From positions 4,030,001 to 4,094,000 of the forward strand of contig NZ_LR134355.1 of assembly GCF_900637205.1 (NCBI RefSeq): a stretch of 64,000 nt of DNA. Reading direction: 5' to 3'. Position numbers and translations under genes: made by a program. Below, piece after piece: positions 7,641-16,347 of this stretch (within the stretch, counting starts at the first letter, position 1; every line of letters starts with the position of its first letter). The DNA comes from Mycolicibacterium chitae. GTDB taxonomy: Bacteria; Actinomycetota; Actinomycetes; Mycobacteriales; Mycobacteriaceae. The notes beneath the pieces are model-generated. The model was not told where the DNA came from, made no database searches, and saw nothing but the letters and a program-made list of their open reading frames with translations.

Positions 7641-9011
7641 ATGAGTCCGACCAATCACCACCGGGAGGTCGTCAAGCTCGACCGCGTCCCGCTGCCCTTC
7701 GAGGCGGCTCGCGTCGGTACCACGGGCTGGCAGCTCACTCGTACCGCGGCACGCGTGGCCAAGCGGCTGCCGGGCCGCGGGAGCCTGCAGACCAAGGTCA
7801 TCAAGGAGATCCCGCAGACCTTCGCCGATCTCGGCCCCACCTATGTGAAGTTCGGCCAGATCATTGCGTCCAGCCCGGGGGCCTTCGGCGAGCCGCTGTC
7901 GCGCGAGTTCCGCACCCTGCTGGACTCCGTGCCGGCCGCGGACCCCGCCCAAGTGCAGAAACTGTTCAAGGAAGAACTTGGCGACGAGCCGCGCAACCTG
8001 TTCAAGCACTTCGAGGAGCAGCCGTTCGCCTCGGCGTCGATCGCCCAGGTGCACTTCGCGACCCTGCACTCCGGCGAGGACGTGGTGGTCAAGATCCAAC
8101 GCCCGGGCATCCGCCGCCGGGTGGCCGCCGACCTGCAGATCCTCAAGCGGTTCGCGCAGGTCGTCGAGTTCGCGAAGATGGGCCGTCGGCTGTCCGCGCA
8201 GGATGTCGTCGCCGACTTCTCGGACAACCTGGCCGAGGAACTCGACTTCCGCATCGAGGCGCAGTCTATGGAGGCCTGGGTCAGCCACCTGCACTCCTCG
8301 CCGCTGGGCAAGAACATCAAGGTGCCGGACGTGCACTGGGACTTCACCACCCAGCGCGTGCTGACCATGGAGCGGGTGCACGGGGTGCGCATCGACGACG
8401 TCGCGGCCATCCGCAAACAGGACTTCGACGGCACCGAACTGGTCAAGGCGCTGCTGTTCTCCACCTTCGAGGGCGGTCTGCGGCACGGCCTGTTCCACGG
8501 CGACCTGCACGCGGGCAACCTGCTGGTCGATGAGCAGGGCCGGATCGTGTTCCTCGACTTCGGCATCATGGGCCGCATCGATCCGCGCACCCGCTGGCTG
8601 CTGCGCGAACTGATCTACGCGCTGCTGGTCAAGAAGGACCATGCCGCGGCCGGCAAGATCGTGGTGCTGCTGGGCGCGGTGGGTACCGTGCGGCCGGAGG
8701 CCCAGGCCGCCAAGGACCTGGAGGCCTTCGCCGAGCCGCTGAGCATGAAGACGCTCGGTGACATGTCCTACGCCGAGATCGGCAAGCAACTCTCCACCCT
8801 GGCCGAGGCCTACGACGTGAAGCTCCCGCGCGAGCTGGTGCTGATCGGCAAGCAATTCCTTTACGTGGAGCGCTATATGAAGCTGTTGGCGCCGCGCTGG
8901 CAGATGATGAACGACCCGCAGTTCTCCGGCTACTTCGCCAACTTCATGGTCGAGGTCAGCCGCGACCACCGCGAGGATCTGGACAAGTCCGACAAGGAGA
9001 TCGAGGTCTAG
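7641..9011 (+). CDS. ABC1/UbiB-type atypical kinase (Rv0647c-like)
   Basis: Protein-kinase-like ATPase of the ABC1/ADCK/UbiB family, 456 aa. The diagnostic KxGQ motif reads KFGQ at residues 70-73. SIAQVH lies at 133-138, the phosphate-site lysine is K151 (VVVKIQRPG), and the catalytic loop HGDLHAGN and metal motif LDFG follow. Family members act in lipid or quinone metabolism at the membrane. The next gene starts in the last base of its stop codon (TAGTG), so the two are translationally coupled. Confidence 0.9.
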   Translation: MSPTNHHREVVKLDRVPLPFEAARVGTTGWQLTRTAARVAKRLPGRGSLQTKVIKEIPQTFADLGPTYVKFGQIIASSPGAFGEPLSREFRTLLDSVPAADPAQVQKLFKEELGDEPRNLFKHFEEQPFASASIAQVHFATLHSGEDVVVKIQRPGIRRRVAADLQILKRFAQVVEFAKMGRRLSAQDVVADFSDNLAEELDFRIEAQSMEAWVSHLHSSPLGKNIKVPDVHWDFTTQRVLTMERVHGVRIDDVAAIRKQDFDGTELVKALLFSTFEGGLRHGLFHGDLHAGNLLVDEQGRIVFLDFGIMGRIDPRTRWLLRELIYALLVKKDHAAAGKIVVLLGAVGTVRPEAQAAKDLEAFAEPLSMKTLGDMSYAEIGKQLSTLAEAYDVKLPRELVLIGKQFLYVERYMKLLAPRWQMMNDPQFSGYFANFMVEVSRDHREDLDKSDKEIEV

Positions 9012-9928
9012 TGCAGCCGGACACCGTGCGAACCGGGACCGCCCGCTCCGGGGACCTCGACATCTACTACGAGGACATGGGCAACCCGGACGATCCCGCG
9101 GTGCTGCTGATCATGGGGCTCGGCGCGCAACTTGTGTTGTGGCGCAACGAGTTCTGCCAGAAACTCATCGAACGAGGCCGACGGGTCATCCGGTTCGACA
9201 ACCGCGACGTCGGGCTGTCGAGCAAGCTCGACGGGTTGCGGATCGAGGGCTCGCAGTACCCGAGCATGATCCGCTCGGCGCTGGGTCGGCGCAGCCCGGC
9301 GGTCTACACGCTCGAGGACATGGCCGACGACGCGGCCGCGGTGCTCGACCACCTCGACATCGATCGCGCCGACATCGTCGGTGCCTCGATGGGCGGGATG
9401 ATCGCCCAGGTGGTCGCGGCTCGGCACGCCCAGCGAACCCGCTCGTTGGGCGTCATCTTCTCCAGCAACAACCAGGCGGCGTTGCCGCCGCCCGATCCGC
9501 GCGCGCTCTACGCCGTCATCAAGGGCCCGCCGGCCGACGCCCCGCGCGACGTCATCATCGACAACGCCGTGCGGGTCAGCCGCGTGATCGGCAGCCCCGC
9601 CTACCGCGCGCCCGAGGCCAAGATCCGCGCCGAGGCCGCGGCCGGCTACGACCGCAACCACTACCCCGTCGGGGTGGCGCGGCAGTTCGGCGCCATCATG
9701 GGCAGCGGCAGCCTGCGCCACTACGACCACCGGATCAGCGCGCCCACGGTGGTGCTTCACGGCCTCGCCGACCGGCTGATGCGGCCCGCCGGCGGTCGCG
9801 CCGTCGCCAACAACATCGACGGCGCCCGGCTGGTGCTGTTCCCGGGCATGGCCCACGACCTTCCCGAGCAGCTCTGGGACCCCATCGTCGACCAGCTCGA
9901 CCTCACGTTTTCGGCCGCCGCCGGCTGA
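9011..9928 (+). CDS. lipG: Alpha/beta-hydrolase (LipG-like, Rv0646c)
   Basis: Serine hydrolase of 305 aa. The nucleophile elbow is GASMGG at about residues 130-135; the acid is the Asp of HGLADRLM and the base the His of FPGMAHDLPE. The oxyanion region is MGLGAQL. Starts at GTG 9011 inside the stop of the ABC1 gene. Lies upstream of the mycolate methyltransferases, as lipG does in M. tuberculosis, so a role in cell-envelope lipids is plausible. The symbol is by synteny and family. Confidence 0.8.
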   Translation: MQPDTVRTGTARSGDLDIYYEDMGNPDDPAVLLIMGLGAQLVLWRNEFCQKLIERGRRVIRFDNRDVGLSSKLDGLRIEGSQYPSMIRSALGRRSPAVYTLEDMADDAAAVLDHLDIDRADIVGASMGGMIAQVVAARHAQRTRSLGVIFSSNNQAALPPPDPRALYAVIKGPPADAPRDVIIDNAVRVSRVIGSPAYRAPEAKIRAEAAAGYDRNHYPVGVARQFGAIMGSGSLRHYDHRISAPTVVLHGLADRLMRPAGGRAVANNIDGARLVLFPGMAHDLPEQLWDPIVDQLDLTFSAAAG

Positions 9929-9934
9929 GGTAAT

Positions 9935-9948
9935 TGTCGCCGGCGACA
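9935..9948. promoter_or_regulatory. 14-bp palindrome before the methyltransferase genes
   Basis: Perfect palindrome TGTCGCCGGCGACA in the 169-bp gap between the hydrolase and the first methyltransferase, followed by a direct repeat AGATGACG at 9949-9956 and 9960-9967. It could be a weak terminator or a protein site. The rest of this gap shows nothing clear. Confidence 0.35.
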
Positions 9949-10097
9949 GATGACGGGTAGATGACGTACCCCGTCGCCGCGTTGCCCTGCGCGCCCGCTG
10001 CCCCAAGCATGTGAGTTGCCAACAGGGGGTGGAAGCACTGGTTCCGGGGGGATCATTGCGCCTGCCCTCCTGCCATGACGAGGGAAGGCCCCGGTAG

Positions 10098-11015
10098 ATG
10101 CCCAAGGCGCTCGAGCCACACTTCGAGGACGTGCAAGCCCACTACGACCTGTCCGACGAGTTCTTCGAGCTCTTCCTGGATCCCTCCCGGACCTACAGCT
10201 GCGCCTTCTTCGAACGCGCGGACATGACCCTCGAGGAGGCGCAGCTGGCCAAGATCGACCTGGCCCTGGGCAAGCTGGGCCTCAAGCCCGGGATGACGCT
10301 GCTGGACATCGGCTGCGGCTGGGGTTCGACGATGAAACGCGCGGTACAGCGCCACGACGTCGACGTGATCGGGCTGACCCTGAGCCGCAACCAGCGCGAC
10401 TTCGTCGCCGATCTGCTGCACGGCGATCCGAGCCCGCGCTCCAAGCAGGTCCTGCTGCAGGGCTGGGAACAGTTCTTCGAGCCGGTCGACCGGATCGTGT
10501 CCATCGGCGCGTTCGAGCACTTCGGCCCTGACCGCTACGACGACTTCTTCGCCCAGGCCAACAAGGCGCTGCCGCCGGGCGGGGTGATGCTGCTGCACAC
10601 CATCACCGCCACGGATCCCAGGGACGCCGCGGCCGACGGGGTGCCGCTGACCATGGAATTGATCCGGTTCATCCGGTTCATCCTCACCGAGATCTTCCCC
10701 GGCGGCCGGCTGCCCTCGATCGCGCTGGTGACCGACCACGCGGTGGCCGCCGGGTTCGAGGTCCAGCGGGTCCAGTCATTGCAGTTGCACTACGCCCGTA
10801 CTCTGGATCTGTGGGCGCAGGCACTGGAGGCCCGTCACGACGAGGCGGTCACACTCCAGTCACAAGAGGTCTACGACCGCTACATGAAGTACTTGACCGG
10901 TTGCGCCAGGTTGTTCCGGAACGGCACCACCGACGTCTGCCAGTTCACACTGAAGAAAATTTTAATGCCCGTTTTCCCGGGAGCGCCGCCGCGCGGTGCG
11001 TCCCGGATGGGTTAG
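10098..11015 (+). CDS. Mycolic acid cyclopropane synthase / SAM methyltransferase (PcaA-like)
   Basis: SAM-dependent enzyme acting on double bonds of mycolates still bound to the acyl carrier, 305 aa. The SAM motif DIGCGWG lies at about residue 71, and RIVSIGAFEHFG and TEIFPGGRLPS are family signatures. The lines SLQLHYARTLD and YDRYMKYLTGCA are closest to PcaA among the M. tuberculosis paralogues I can recall. The C-terminus carries an extra stretch after the usual end (ILMPVFPGAPPRGASRMG). Followed 37 bp on by a second paralogue. Confidence 0.88.
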   Translation: MPKALEPHFEDVQAHYDLSDEFFELFLDPSRTYSCAFFERADMTLEEAQLAKIDLALGKLGLKPGMTLLDIGCGWGSTMKRAVQRHDVDVIGLTLSRNQRDFVADLLHGDPSPRSKQVLLQGWEQFFEPVDRIVSIGAFEHFGPDRYDDFFAQANKALPPGGVMLLHTITATDPRDAAADGVPLTMELIRFIRFILTEIFPGGRLPSIALVTDHAVAAGFEVQRVQSLQLHYARTLDLWAQALEARHDEAVTLQSQEVYDRYMKYLTGCARLFRNGTTDVCQFTLKKILMPVFPGAPPRGASRMG

Positions 11016-11052
11016 CGTTTTATCAATCACTAGCGGGTGGGAGTCTGCACCG

Positions 11053-11913
11053 ATGAGCAATCTGAAGCCGAAGTACGAAGAACTCCAGTCCATTTACGAC
11101 ATCTCGAACGAGTTCTACGAACTTTTCCTGGGCCCCACCATGGGTTACACCTGCGGTTACTTCGAGCGCGAGGACATGACCGGCGACGAGGCGCAGCTCG
11201 CCAAGTTCGACCTCGCGCTGGGCAAGCTGGGCCTGGAGCCCGGCATGACGCTGCTGGACATCGGCTGCGGTTGGGGCGCCTGCATGCAGCGCGCCATCGA
11301 GAAGTACGACGTCAACGTCATCGGCCTGACGTTGTCCGCCGAGCAGCGCAAGTACGCGATCGACAAGCTCGCGAAGGTCCCCACCGAACGCAGCATCGAG
11401 GTCCGGCTGCAGGGCTGGGAGGAATTCGACGACAAGGTCGATCGGATCGTGTCGATCGGTGCGTTCGAGCACTTCGGCTTCGAACGCTACGACGACTTCT
11501 TCGAGACCACCTACAACGCCCTGCCCGACGACGGCGTGATGCTGTTGCACTGCATCACCGGCTTCGACATGCGCAGGGCCAAGGAGCTCGGCCTGCCGAT
11601 GACCTTCGAGCTGGCCCGGTTCGCGAAGTTCATCATGACCGAGATCTTCCCGGGCGGCCGCCTGCCGTCGGTGGAGAAGGTGCAGGAGCATGCGCTGCCG
11701 GCCGGTTTCGAGCTCACGCAGCTGCAGGAGATCGGCCCCCACTACGTGCGCACGCTGCAGATCTGGGCCGAGGAGCTCGCCGCGCACCGCGAAGAGGCCA
11801 TCCGGATCCAGTCGCAAGAGGTCTACGACCGCTACGACAAGTACCTCAACGGCTGCGTGAACCTGTTCCGGGTCGGCCACACCAGCGTGCATCAGTTCAC
11901 CCTGAAGAAGTGA
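11053..11913 (+). CDS. Mycolic acid methyltransferase / cyclopropane synthase (second copy)
   Basis: Paralogue of the preceding enzyme, 286 aa. It has the same SAM motif DIGCGWG, FERYDDFFETTYNALPDDG and TEIFPGGRLPS. The N-terminus MSNLKPKYEELQSIYDISNEF resembles the MmaA1/CmaA type more than PcaA. Two differing copies suggest two positions or chemistries on the mycolate chain (cis or trans cyclopropane, or methyl branch), which sequence alone does not settle. Ends in a hairpin terminator. Confidence 0.88.
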   Translation: MSNLKPKYEELQSIYDISNEFYELFLGPTMGYTCGYFEREDMTGDEAQLAKFDLALGKLGLEPGMTLLDIGCGWGACMQRAIEKYDVNVIGLTLSAEQRKYAIDKLAKVPTERSIEVRLQGWEEFDDKVDRIVSIGAFEHFGFERYDDFFETTYNALPDDGVMLLHCITGFDMRRAKELGLPMTFELARFAKFIMTEIFPGGRLPSVEKVQEHALPAGFELTQLQEIGPHYVRTLQIWAEELAAHREEAIRIQSQEVYDRYDKYLNGCVNLFRVGHTSVHQFTLKK

Positions 11914-11946
11914 GCCCGGGGTAGCTGGGCCCGCACTCAGCAAACG

Positions 11947-11971
11947 CCGCCCGCAATATCAGTGCGGGCGG
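11947..11971 (+). terminator. Hairpin terminator after the mycolate methyltransferases
   Basis: CCGCCCGCA (11947-11955) and TGCGGGCGG (11963-11971) form a perfect 9-bp stem with a 7-base loop, followed by GCAAATTT. It is 34 bp past the stop of the second methyltransferase. The remaining 11972-12193 has no gene I can support; it contains one 14-bp palindrome CCGTGCCGGCACGG at 12051-12064. Confidence 0.65.
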
Positions 11972-12193
11972 GCAAATTTCGCGATCAGGCGGCGCAGCGG
12001 GGACGGGCGCCGGAACCGCGGACATTGCCCCTCGGCGCACAGTGCACAGTCCGTGCCGGCACGGTGATGTTCGTGCGCCGACCGCTGATGCCCGCACAGG
12101 CACAACGTTGCGGATGTTGCAGATTCTGACAAGTCGTCCCCCTAGTGGCTGTGCAGCCGAGTCTACGACGAAAACGCCTGGCGGCGCCCGAAA

Positions 12194-12862
12194 TCAGCTC
12201 AGCGCAACGTCGAGGATCGGGCGCTGCACCTGCGCGCCGGGACCGTCGAAGTGCCACCACTCCCCGGCGTAGACCGTGAAGCCGCCCGCGGCCATCGCCG
12301 TCCGCAGTCGCGCGCGGTTGGCCTGCGCCTCGGCGCCGACCCCTTCGGTGGCGAAAGCCTTTGCCCGGGGCGAGAACTCGTCGAAGTCAGTGCCCATGTC
12401 GAGCAGCGCACCGGCCTCGTCGGACAGCGTCACGTCCACCGACCGACCGGCGGTGTGGCTGCGCGCGAAGTTGCCGGGCCGGGCCACCCAGGCGGGATCG
12501 GACACCGCCTCGAACATCCGCACCTGCACCTCGTGCGGGCGGTAGCAGTCCCAGAACACCAGGCGATTACCCTGGGCGCGAAGGACTTTCGCCGACTCGA
12601 CCAGGCCGGCGGTCAACGACTCGTGCACCAGGCAGCGGGCGTCGGGGGGATACAGCCGAACCCCGAGGAAGTTGTCGGCGGTGGCGTAGCGCAGGTCGAT
12701 GAGGGCATCGGGCAGCACGGTGCGAACGTCGACCAACCGGTCCTGGCCCGCCGACCCGACGGGTTCGGCGGCCGCGATTGTCGGGGTTGCCATCAGTACC
12801 GCTCCCATGACGAGTGCGTACCGGATGCGGGCAAAGCGGCGAAATGCGCGCATCCGGTACAC
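12194..12862 (-). CDS. ddpX: Secreted D-Ala-D-Ala dipeptidase (VanX/DdpX family)
   Basis: Zinc peptidase of family M15D that hydrolyses D-alanyl-D-alanine, 222 aa. A signal peptide (RYALVMGAVLMATPTIAAAEP) predicts export. Zinc ligands are in SHTAGRSVDV and in the C-terminal GEWWHFD; FWDCYRPHEVQ is the conserved core. Its start is only 10 bp after the rplA stop, on the same strand, so it may be read through from the rplK-rplA operon. A wall-recycling role is more likely than glycopeptide resistance, since no VanH or VanA partner is nearby. Confidence 0.85.
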   Translation of the reverse strand: MYRMRAFRRFARIRYALVMGAVLMATPTIAAAEPVGSAGQDRLVDVRTVLPDALIDLRYATADNFLGVRLYPPDARCLVHESLTAGLVESAKVLRAQGNRLVFWDCYRPHEVQVRMFEAVSDPAWVARPGNFARSHTAGRSVDVTLSDEAGALLDMGTDFDEFSPRAKAFATEGVGAEAQANRARLRTAMAAGGFTVYAGEWWHFDGPGAQVQRPILDVALS

Positions 12863-12872
12863 CTTCGAACGT

Positions 12873-13580
12873 CTACGCCTCGGCGAAGTTGCGCGTGATG
12901 CTGGGGTCGACCGGGATGCCCGGGCCGGTGGTCGTCGAGACGACGATCTTCTTCAGGTAGCGGCCCTTGGACGACGACGGCTTGGCCCGCAGGATCTCCT
13001 CCAGCGCGGCACCGTAGTTCTCGACCAGCTTGGCCTCGTCGAACGAGGCCTTGCCGATCACGAAGTGCAGGTTGGCCTGCTTGTCGACGCGGAAGTTGAT
13101 CTTGCCACCCTTGATGTCGGTCACGGCCTTGGCCACGTCCGGGGTGACCGTGCCGGTCTTGGGGTTCGGCATCAGGCCACGCGGGCCCAGCACGCGCGCG
13201 ATGCGACCCACCTTGGCCATCTGATCGGGGGTGGCGATGGCGGCGTCGAAATCGAGCCAGCCACCCTGGATCTTCTCGATCAGGTCCTCGCTACCCACGG
13301 CATCGGCGCCGGCGGCCAGGGCGGCCTCGGCCTTCTCGCCGACCGCGAACACCACGACGCGGGCGGTCTTGCCGGTGCCATTGGGCAGGTTGACGGTGCC
13401 GCGCACCATCTGATCGGCCTTGCGGGGGTCGACGCCCAGCCGGATCGCGACCTCAACGGTGGCGTCCTGCTTCTTCGACGACGTCTCCCTGGCCAGCTTG
13501 GCGGCCTCGAGCGGGCTGTAGAGCTTGTCGCGGTCCACCTTCTCGGCGGCTTCGCGGAAGGCCTTGCTGTTCTTGCTCAT
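12873..13580 (-). CDS. rplA: 50S ribosomal protein L1
   Basis: rRNA-binding protein of the L1 stalk and, in many bacteria, a translational repressor of its own operon, 235 aa. Signatures include LPNGTGKTARVVVF, LGPRGLMPNPKTGTVT and KGGKINFRVDK. It lies 97 bp downstream of rplK and directly upstream of ddpX. Confidence 0.98.
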   Translation of the reverse strand: MSKNSKAFREAAEKVDRDKLYSPLEAAKLARETSSKKQDATVEVAIRLGVDPRKADQMVRGTVNLPNGTGKTARVVVFAVGEKAEAALAAGADAVGSEDLIEKIQGGWLDFDAAIATPDQMAKVGRIARVLGPRGLMPNPKTGTVTPDVAKAVTDIKGGKINFRVDKQANLHFVIGKASFDEAKLVENYGAALEEILRAKPSSSKGRYLKKIVVSTTTGPGIPVDPSITRNFAEA

Positions 13581-13677
13581 TGGTATCCAATCAATCTCGT
13601 TGGTTGTGGTTGTCGGGCCGATGCCAGCCCTCCCACGGGAGTCGATCTACTCGACTTCTGTCTGGTCGATCCGCAAA

Positions 13678-14106
13678 CTACTCGACGGTGATGCCCATCG
13701 ACCGGGCGGTGCCGGCGATGATCTTCGCGGCAGCGTCGATGTCGTTGGCGTTGAGGTCTTCCTTCTTGGTCTCGGCGATCTCGCGGACCTGATCCCAGCT
13801 GACCTTGGCGACCTTGTCGGTGTGCGGAGTGCCGGAACCCTTCTGCACGCCGGCGGCCTTGAGCAGCAGCTTGGCGGCGGGCGGGGTCTTCAGGGCGAAG
13901 GTGAAGCTGCGGTCCTCGTAGACACTGATCTCCACGGGGATGACGTTGCCGCGCTGCGACTCGGTCGCGGCGTTGTACGCCTTGCAGAACTCCATGATGT
14001 TGACGCCGTGCTGGCCGAGCGCGGGACCGACCGGCGGGGCGGGGTTGGCCTGCCCGGCCTGGATCTGCAACTTGATCAGCCCGACGACCTTTTTCTTCGG
14101 GGCCAT
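13678..14106 (-). CDS. rplK: 50S ribosomal protein L11
   Basis: L11, part of the GTPase-associated centre, 142 aa, full length. The N-terminal IKLQIQAGQANPAPPVGPAL and GVNIMEFCKAYN segments are diagnostic. First gene after the long hairpin that separates it from nusG (14134-14186), and followed by rplA. Confidence 0.98.
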   Translation of the reverse strand: MAPKKKVVGLIKLQIQAGQANPAPPVGPALGQHGVNIMEFCKAYNAATESQRGNVIPVEISVYEDRSFTFALKTPPAAKLLLKAAGVQKGSGTPHTDKVAKVSWDQVREIAETKKEDLNANDIDAAAKIIAGTARSMGITVE

Positions 14107-14133
14107 GGGTGTGGTGTTTCCTTTCTTATTTCT

Positions 14134-14186
14134 GCGATTTCGGTGCGCTCAGTTGCGCTGAGCGCAACTGAGCGCACCGAAATCGC
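14134..14186 (-). terminator. 26-bp perfect hairpin between nusG and rplK
   Basis: Arms 14134-14159 and 14161-14186 are perfectly complementary over 26 bp, around a single central base; the outer ends are GCGATTTCGGTGCG and its complement. The stem abuts the nusG stop codon. It could terminate secE-nusG transcripts, or be an RNase III-type processing site between nusG and rplK. The U-tract on the rplK side is weak (AGAAATAAGAAAGGAAA follows on the minus strand), so processing or partial termination is as likely as full termination. Confidence 0.6.
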
Positions 14187-14989
14187 TAAATCTTGGCGAC
14201 CTGACCGAAGGTCAGTTCGACGGGTGTCTCGCGGCCGAAGATGGACACCAGCACCTTGAGCTTCTGCTGCTCGGCGTTGACCTCGCTGATGGAGGCGGGC
14301 AGCGTGGCAAACGGGCCGTCCATGACGGTGACCGACTCGCCGACCTCGTAGTCGACCAGGATCTCGGGCCGCTCCAGGGTGGCCTCGGTGGTCGCGCCGG
14401 TCGTCGCGGCGGCGGTGGACTTGGCGGCCTTCTTCGCGGCGCCCTGCGGCAGCAGGAACTTCACCACGTCGTCCAGCGACAGCGAGGTCGGGCGGGAGGT
14501 GGCGCCGACGAACCCGGTCACGCCCGGGGTGTTGCGCACCGCGGACCAGGAGTCGTCGGTGAGATCCATCCGGACCAGGATGTAGCCCGGCAGCACCTTG
14601 CGGTTGACCTGCTTGCGCTGGCCGTTCTTGATCTCGGTGACTTCCTCGGTCGGCACCTCGACCTGGAAGATGTAGTCGCCGACGTCGAGGTTCTGCACGC
14701 GGGTCTCGAGGTTGGCCTTGACCTTGTTCTCGTAGCCGGCGTAGGAGTGGATCACATACCAGTCGCCCGGCTTGAGGCGCAGTTCCTTCTTGAGCGCGAC
14801 GGCCGGGTCTTCCTCGGTCTCTTCGGGTTGTTCGGCGTCGGCTTCAGCTGCCGCGTCCTGCACGTCCTCCCCCGGAGCCGCATCCGTTGACGTCGAGTCC
14901 GTCGACGCCTCGGAGACCGTCTCGTCGATGATGACGTCTCCGTTGTCGCCCGACTCACTCTCGGGCGTGTCGCCCTCGAAGCTAGTCAC
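14186..14989 (-). CDS. nusG: Transcription elongation/termination factor NusG
   Basis: NusG, 267 aa. An acidic N-terminal extension of about 90 residues (Ser/Asp/Glu/Ala-rich), as in other mycobacteria, precedes the NGN domain (DWYVIHSYAGYENKVK, GYILVRMDL). The C-terminal KOW domain has GPFATLPASISEVN. Lies 38 bp after secE, the conserved pair. Confidence 0.97.
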   Translation of the reverse strand: MTSFEGDTPESESGDNGDVIIDETVSEASTDSTSTDAAPGEDVQDAAAEADAEQPEETEEDPAVALKKELRLKPGDWYVIHSYAGYENKVKANLETRVQNLDVGDYIFQVEVPTEEVTEIKNGQRKQVNRKVLPGYILVRMDLTDDSWSAVRNTPGVTGFVGATSRPTSLSLDDVVKFLLPQGAAKKAAKSTAAATTGATTEATLERPEILVDYEVGESVTVMDGPFATLPASISEVNAEQQKLKVLVSIFGRETPVELTFGQVAKI

Positions 14990-15027
14990 GGTTGTCAGTC
15001 CTTCCTCACGTAAAAATCGTCTGGTTT

Positions 15028-15471
15028 CTAGGCGAACACCAGCGTTACCAGCTCGGTCAACCCGATATCTGCCAACGAGATCATCGCCACCATGAACGCC
15101 AAGAAGAGCAAGACCACCGTCGTGTAGGTGACCATCTGCTTGCGGTTGGGCCAGATGACCTTGCGCAGCTCGTTGACGACCTCGCTGAGATACGTCCAGA
15201 CGAACCTGAACGGCGCCAGGATGCCACCGCCGGATGCGGCCTTGGCCTTCTTGGCCTTGCTCACCTTGGCGGTCTTCGCAGCATCCTCGGTGTCGCCGCC
15301 GGCCTCGGTGTCCGCCTCGGCGCCGGTCTTGCTCAGCGCGCGCTGCCGGGACCGCTTGCCGGTCGGACGCGCCGGGGTGACGACCGCAGTCTGGCCGACC
15401 CGCTTGGCTTCGGCCCCGTTGTCCTCGGTGCCGTCGCCCGTGGCGTCGGCACTGTCGCGCTCGTCGCTCAC
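15028..15471 (-). CDS. secE: Preprotein translocase subunit SecE
   Basis: Single-span SecE of the Sec translocon, 147 aa. A charged cytoplasmic N-terminal extension of about 80 residues (rich in Asp, Glu, Lys and Ala) precedes the conserved amphipathic helix FVWTYLSEVVNELRKVIWPN. The transmembrane helix is TTVVLLFLAFMVAMISL. Follows tRNA-Trp and precedes nusG, as in M. tuberculosis. Confidence 0.96.
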   Translation of the reverse strand: MSDERDSADATGDGTEDNGAEAKRVGQTAVVTPARPTGKRSRQRALSKTGAEADTEAGGDTEDAAKTAKVSKAKKAKAASGGGILAPFRFVWTYLSEVVNELRKVIWPNRKQMVTYTTVVLLFLAFMVAMISLADIGLTELVTLVFA

Positions 15472-15556
15472 CGCACGCTCCTTAGCTTCACCCGTGGCCC
15501 GTCGGGCCCGTTAGTTCGCATCTTCCAGTGTCCACTACTGCCAGTATTCAATTGAG

Positions 15557-15629
<73 letters not shown>

Positions 15630-15766
15630 TCGAGTCCTTGCGGCACTCCTCACTTCCACACGCTAGTTGGTCTCGGTTCGTCGTGCCCGCAAGTGCCCCA
15701 CATAACTCGCGCGCTCTCCGGCGGCCTTTGGCGAACCGCTGGACAAGCGCGCTTGTTCTGGGAGAA

Positions 15767-15792
15767 CCCCGAGGTACGAGTGTACATCGGGG
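15767..15792 (-). terminator. Hairpin downstream of hadC
   Basis: CCCCGA (15767-15772) pairs with TCGGGG (15787-15792); inside it GTAC (15774-15777) pairs with GTAC (15782-15785) around the loop GAGT, leaving one mismatch. A 14-bp palindrome ACAAGCGCGCTTGT lies further on at 15743-15756. Either could end the rpmG-hadABC transcript before tRNA-Trp. Confidence 0.5.
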
Positions 15793-15828
15793 AAACTCCG
15801 ATCCACTAATCTCCCCGGATGCGGTGCG

Positions 15829-16332
15829 CTAATCGGCGACGCGGGTGACCTGACCGGACTGCACGTCGAACTTGACCTTGGCCGATTCGTCGCCCTGCTG
15901 ACCCATCATCGTGGTGAACGCCTCCAGGACCAGCTCGCCGTGCTGATTGGTCAGCGTGTTGCGGGTGACCACGATGTCGGCGCCGAAGCGCTCGTCGACG
16001 GATTGCACGGTCATCACCGGATAGAGGTGGTCGCCGACCTTGATCGGCTGGTGGTACACGAACTGCTGGTCCACCTGGACAATCTGCATGGTCTCCATGC
16101 CGACGTCGACCTTGCGGAAGAAGTCCTGCTGCACGATCAGTGCGACCGTGGACACGAAGGTCAGCGGCGCCAGCAGCGTGTCGTAACCGAGTTCGGCGGC
16201 CGCGGCCTCGTCGTAGAAGGCGGGGTCGTCGTTCTTGACCGCCTTGGCGTATTCGCGCACCTTCTCGCGGCCCACGACGAAGTAGTCGTCGTACTTGTGG
16301 ACCATTCCGCGGATGTCGGTCTTGAGAGCCAT
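15829..16332 (-). CDS. hadC: (3R)-hydroxyacyl-ACP dehydratase subunit HadC
   Basis: Subunit of the HadBC dehydratase of the mycolic-acid FAS-II elongation cycle, 167 aa. A hot-dog fold partner without the catalytic Asp-His dyad: the equivalent segment reads DDPAFYDEAAAAELGYDTLLAPLTF. It supplies the substrate-binding side while HadB supplies catalysis. 15 bp after hadB; last gene of the operon. Confidence 0.95.
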   Translation of the reverse strand: MALKTDIRGMVHKYDDYFVVGREKVREYAKAVKNDDPAFYDEAAAAELGYDTLLAPLTFVSTVALIVQQDFFRKVDVGMETMQIVQVDQQFVYHQPIKVGDHLYPVMTVQSVDERFGADIVVTRNTLTNQHGELVLEAFTTMMGQQGDESAKVKFDVQSGQVTRVAD

Positions 16333-16347
16333 CGCTATCGATCCCCG

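Noticed and set aside
12042..12272. Possible small gene in the gap between the methyltransferases and ddpX
   Set aside because: No ribosome-binding site, unusual composition, and it overlaps the end of ddpX on the other strand.
12194..12862. Vancomycin resistance (vanX) locus
   Set aside because: No vanH, vanA or vanRS partners, and it has a signal peptide, so a wall-recycling dipeptidase is more likely.
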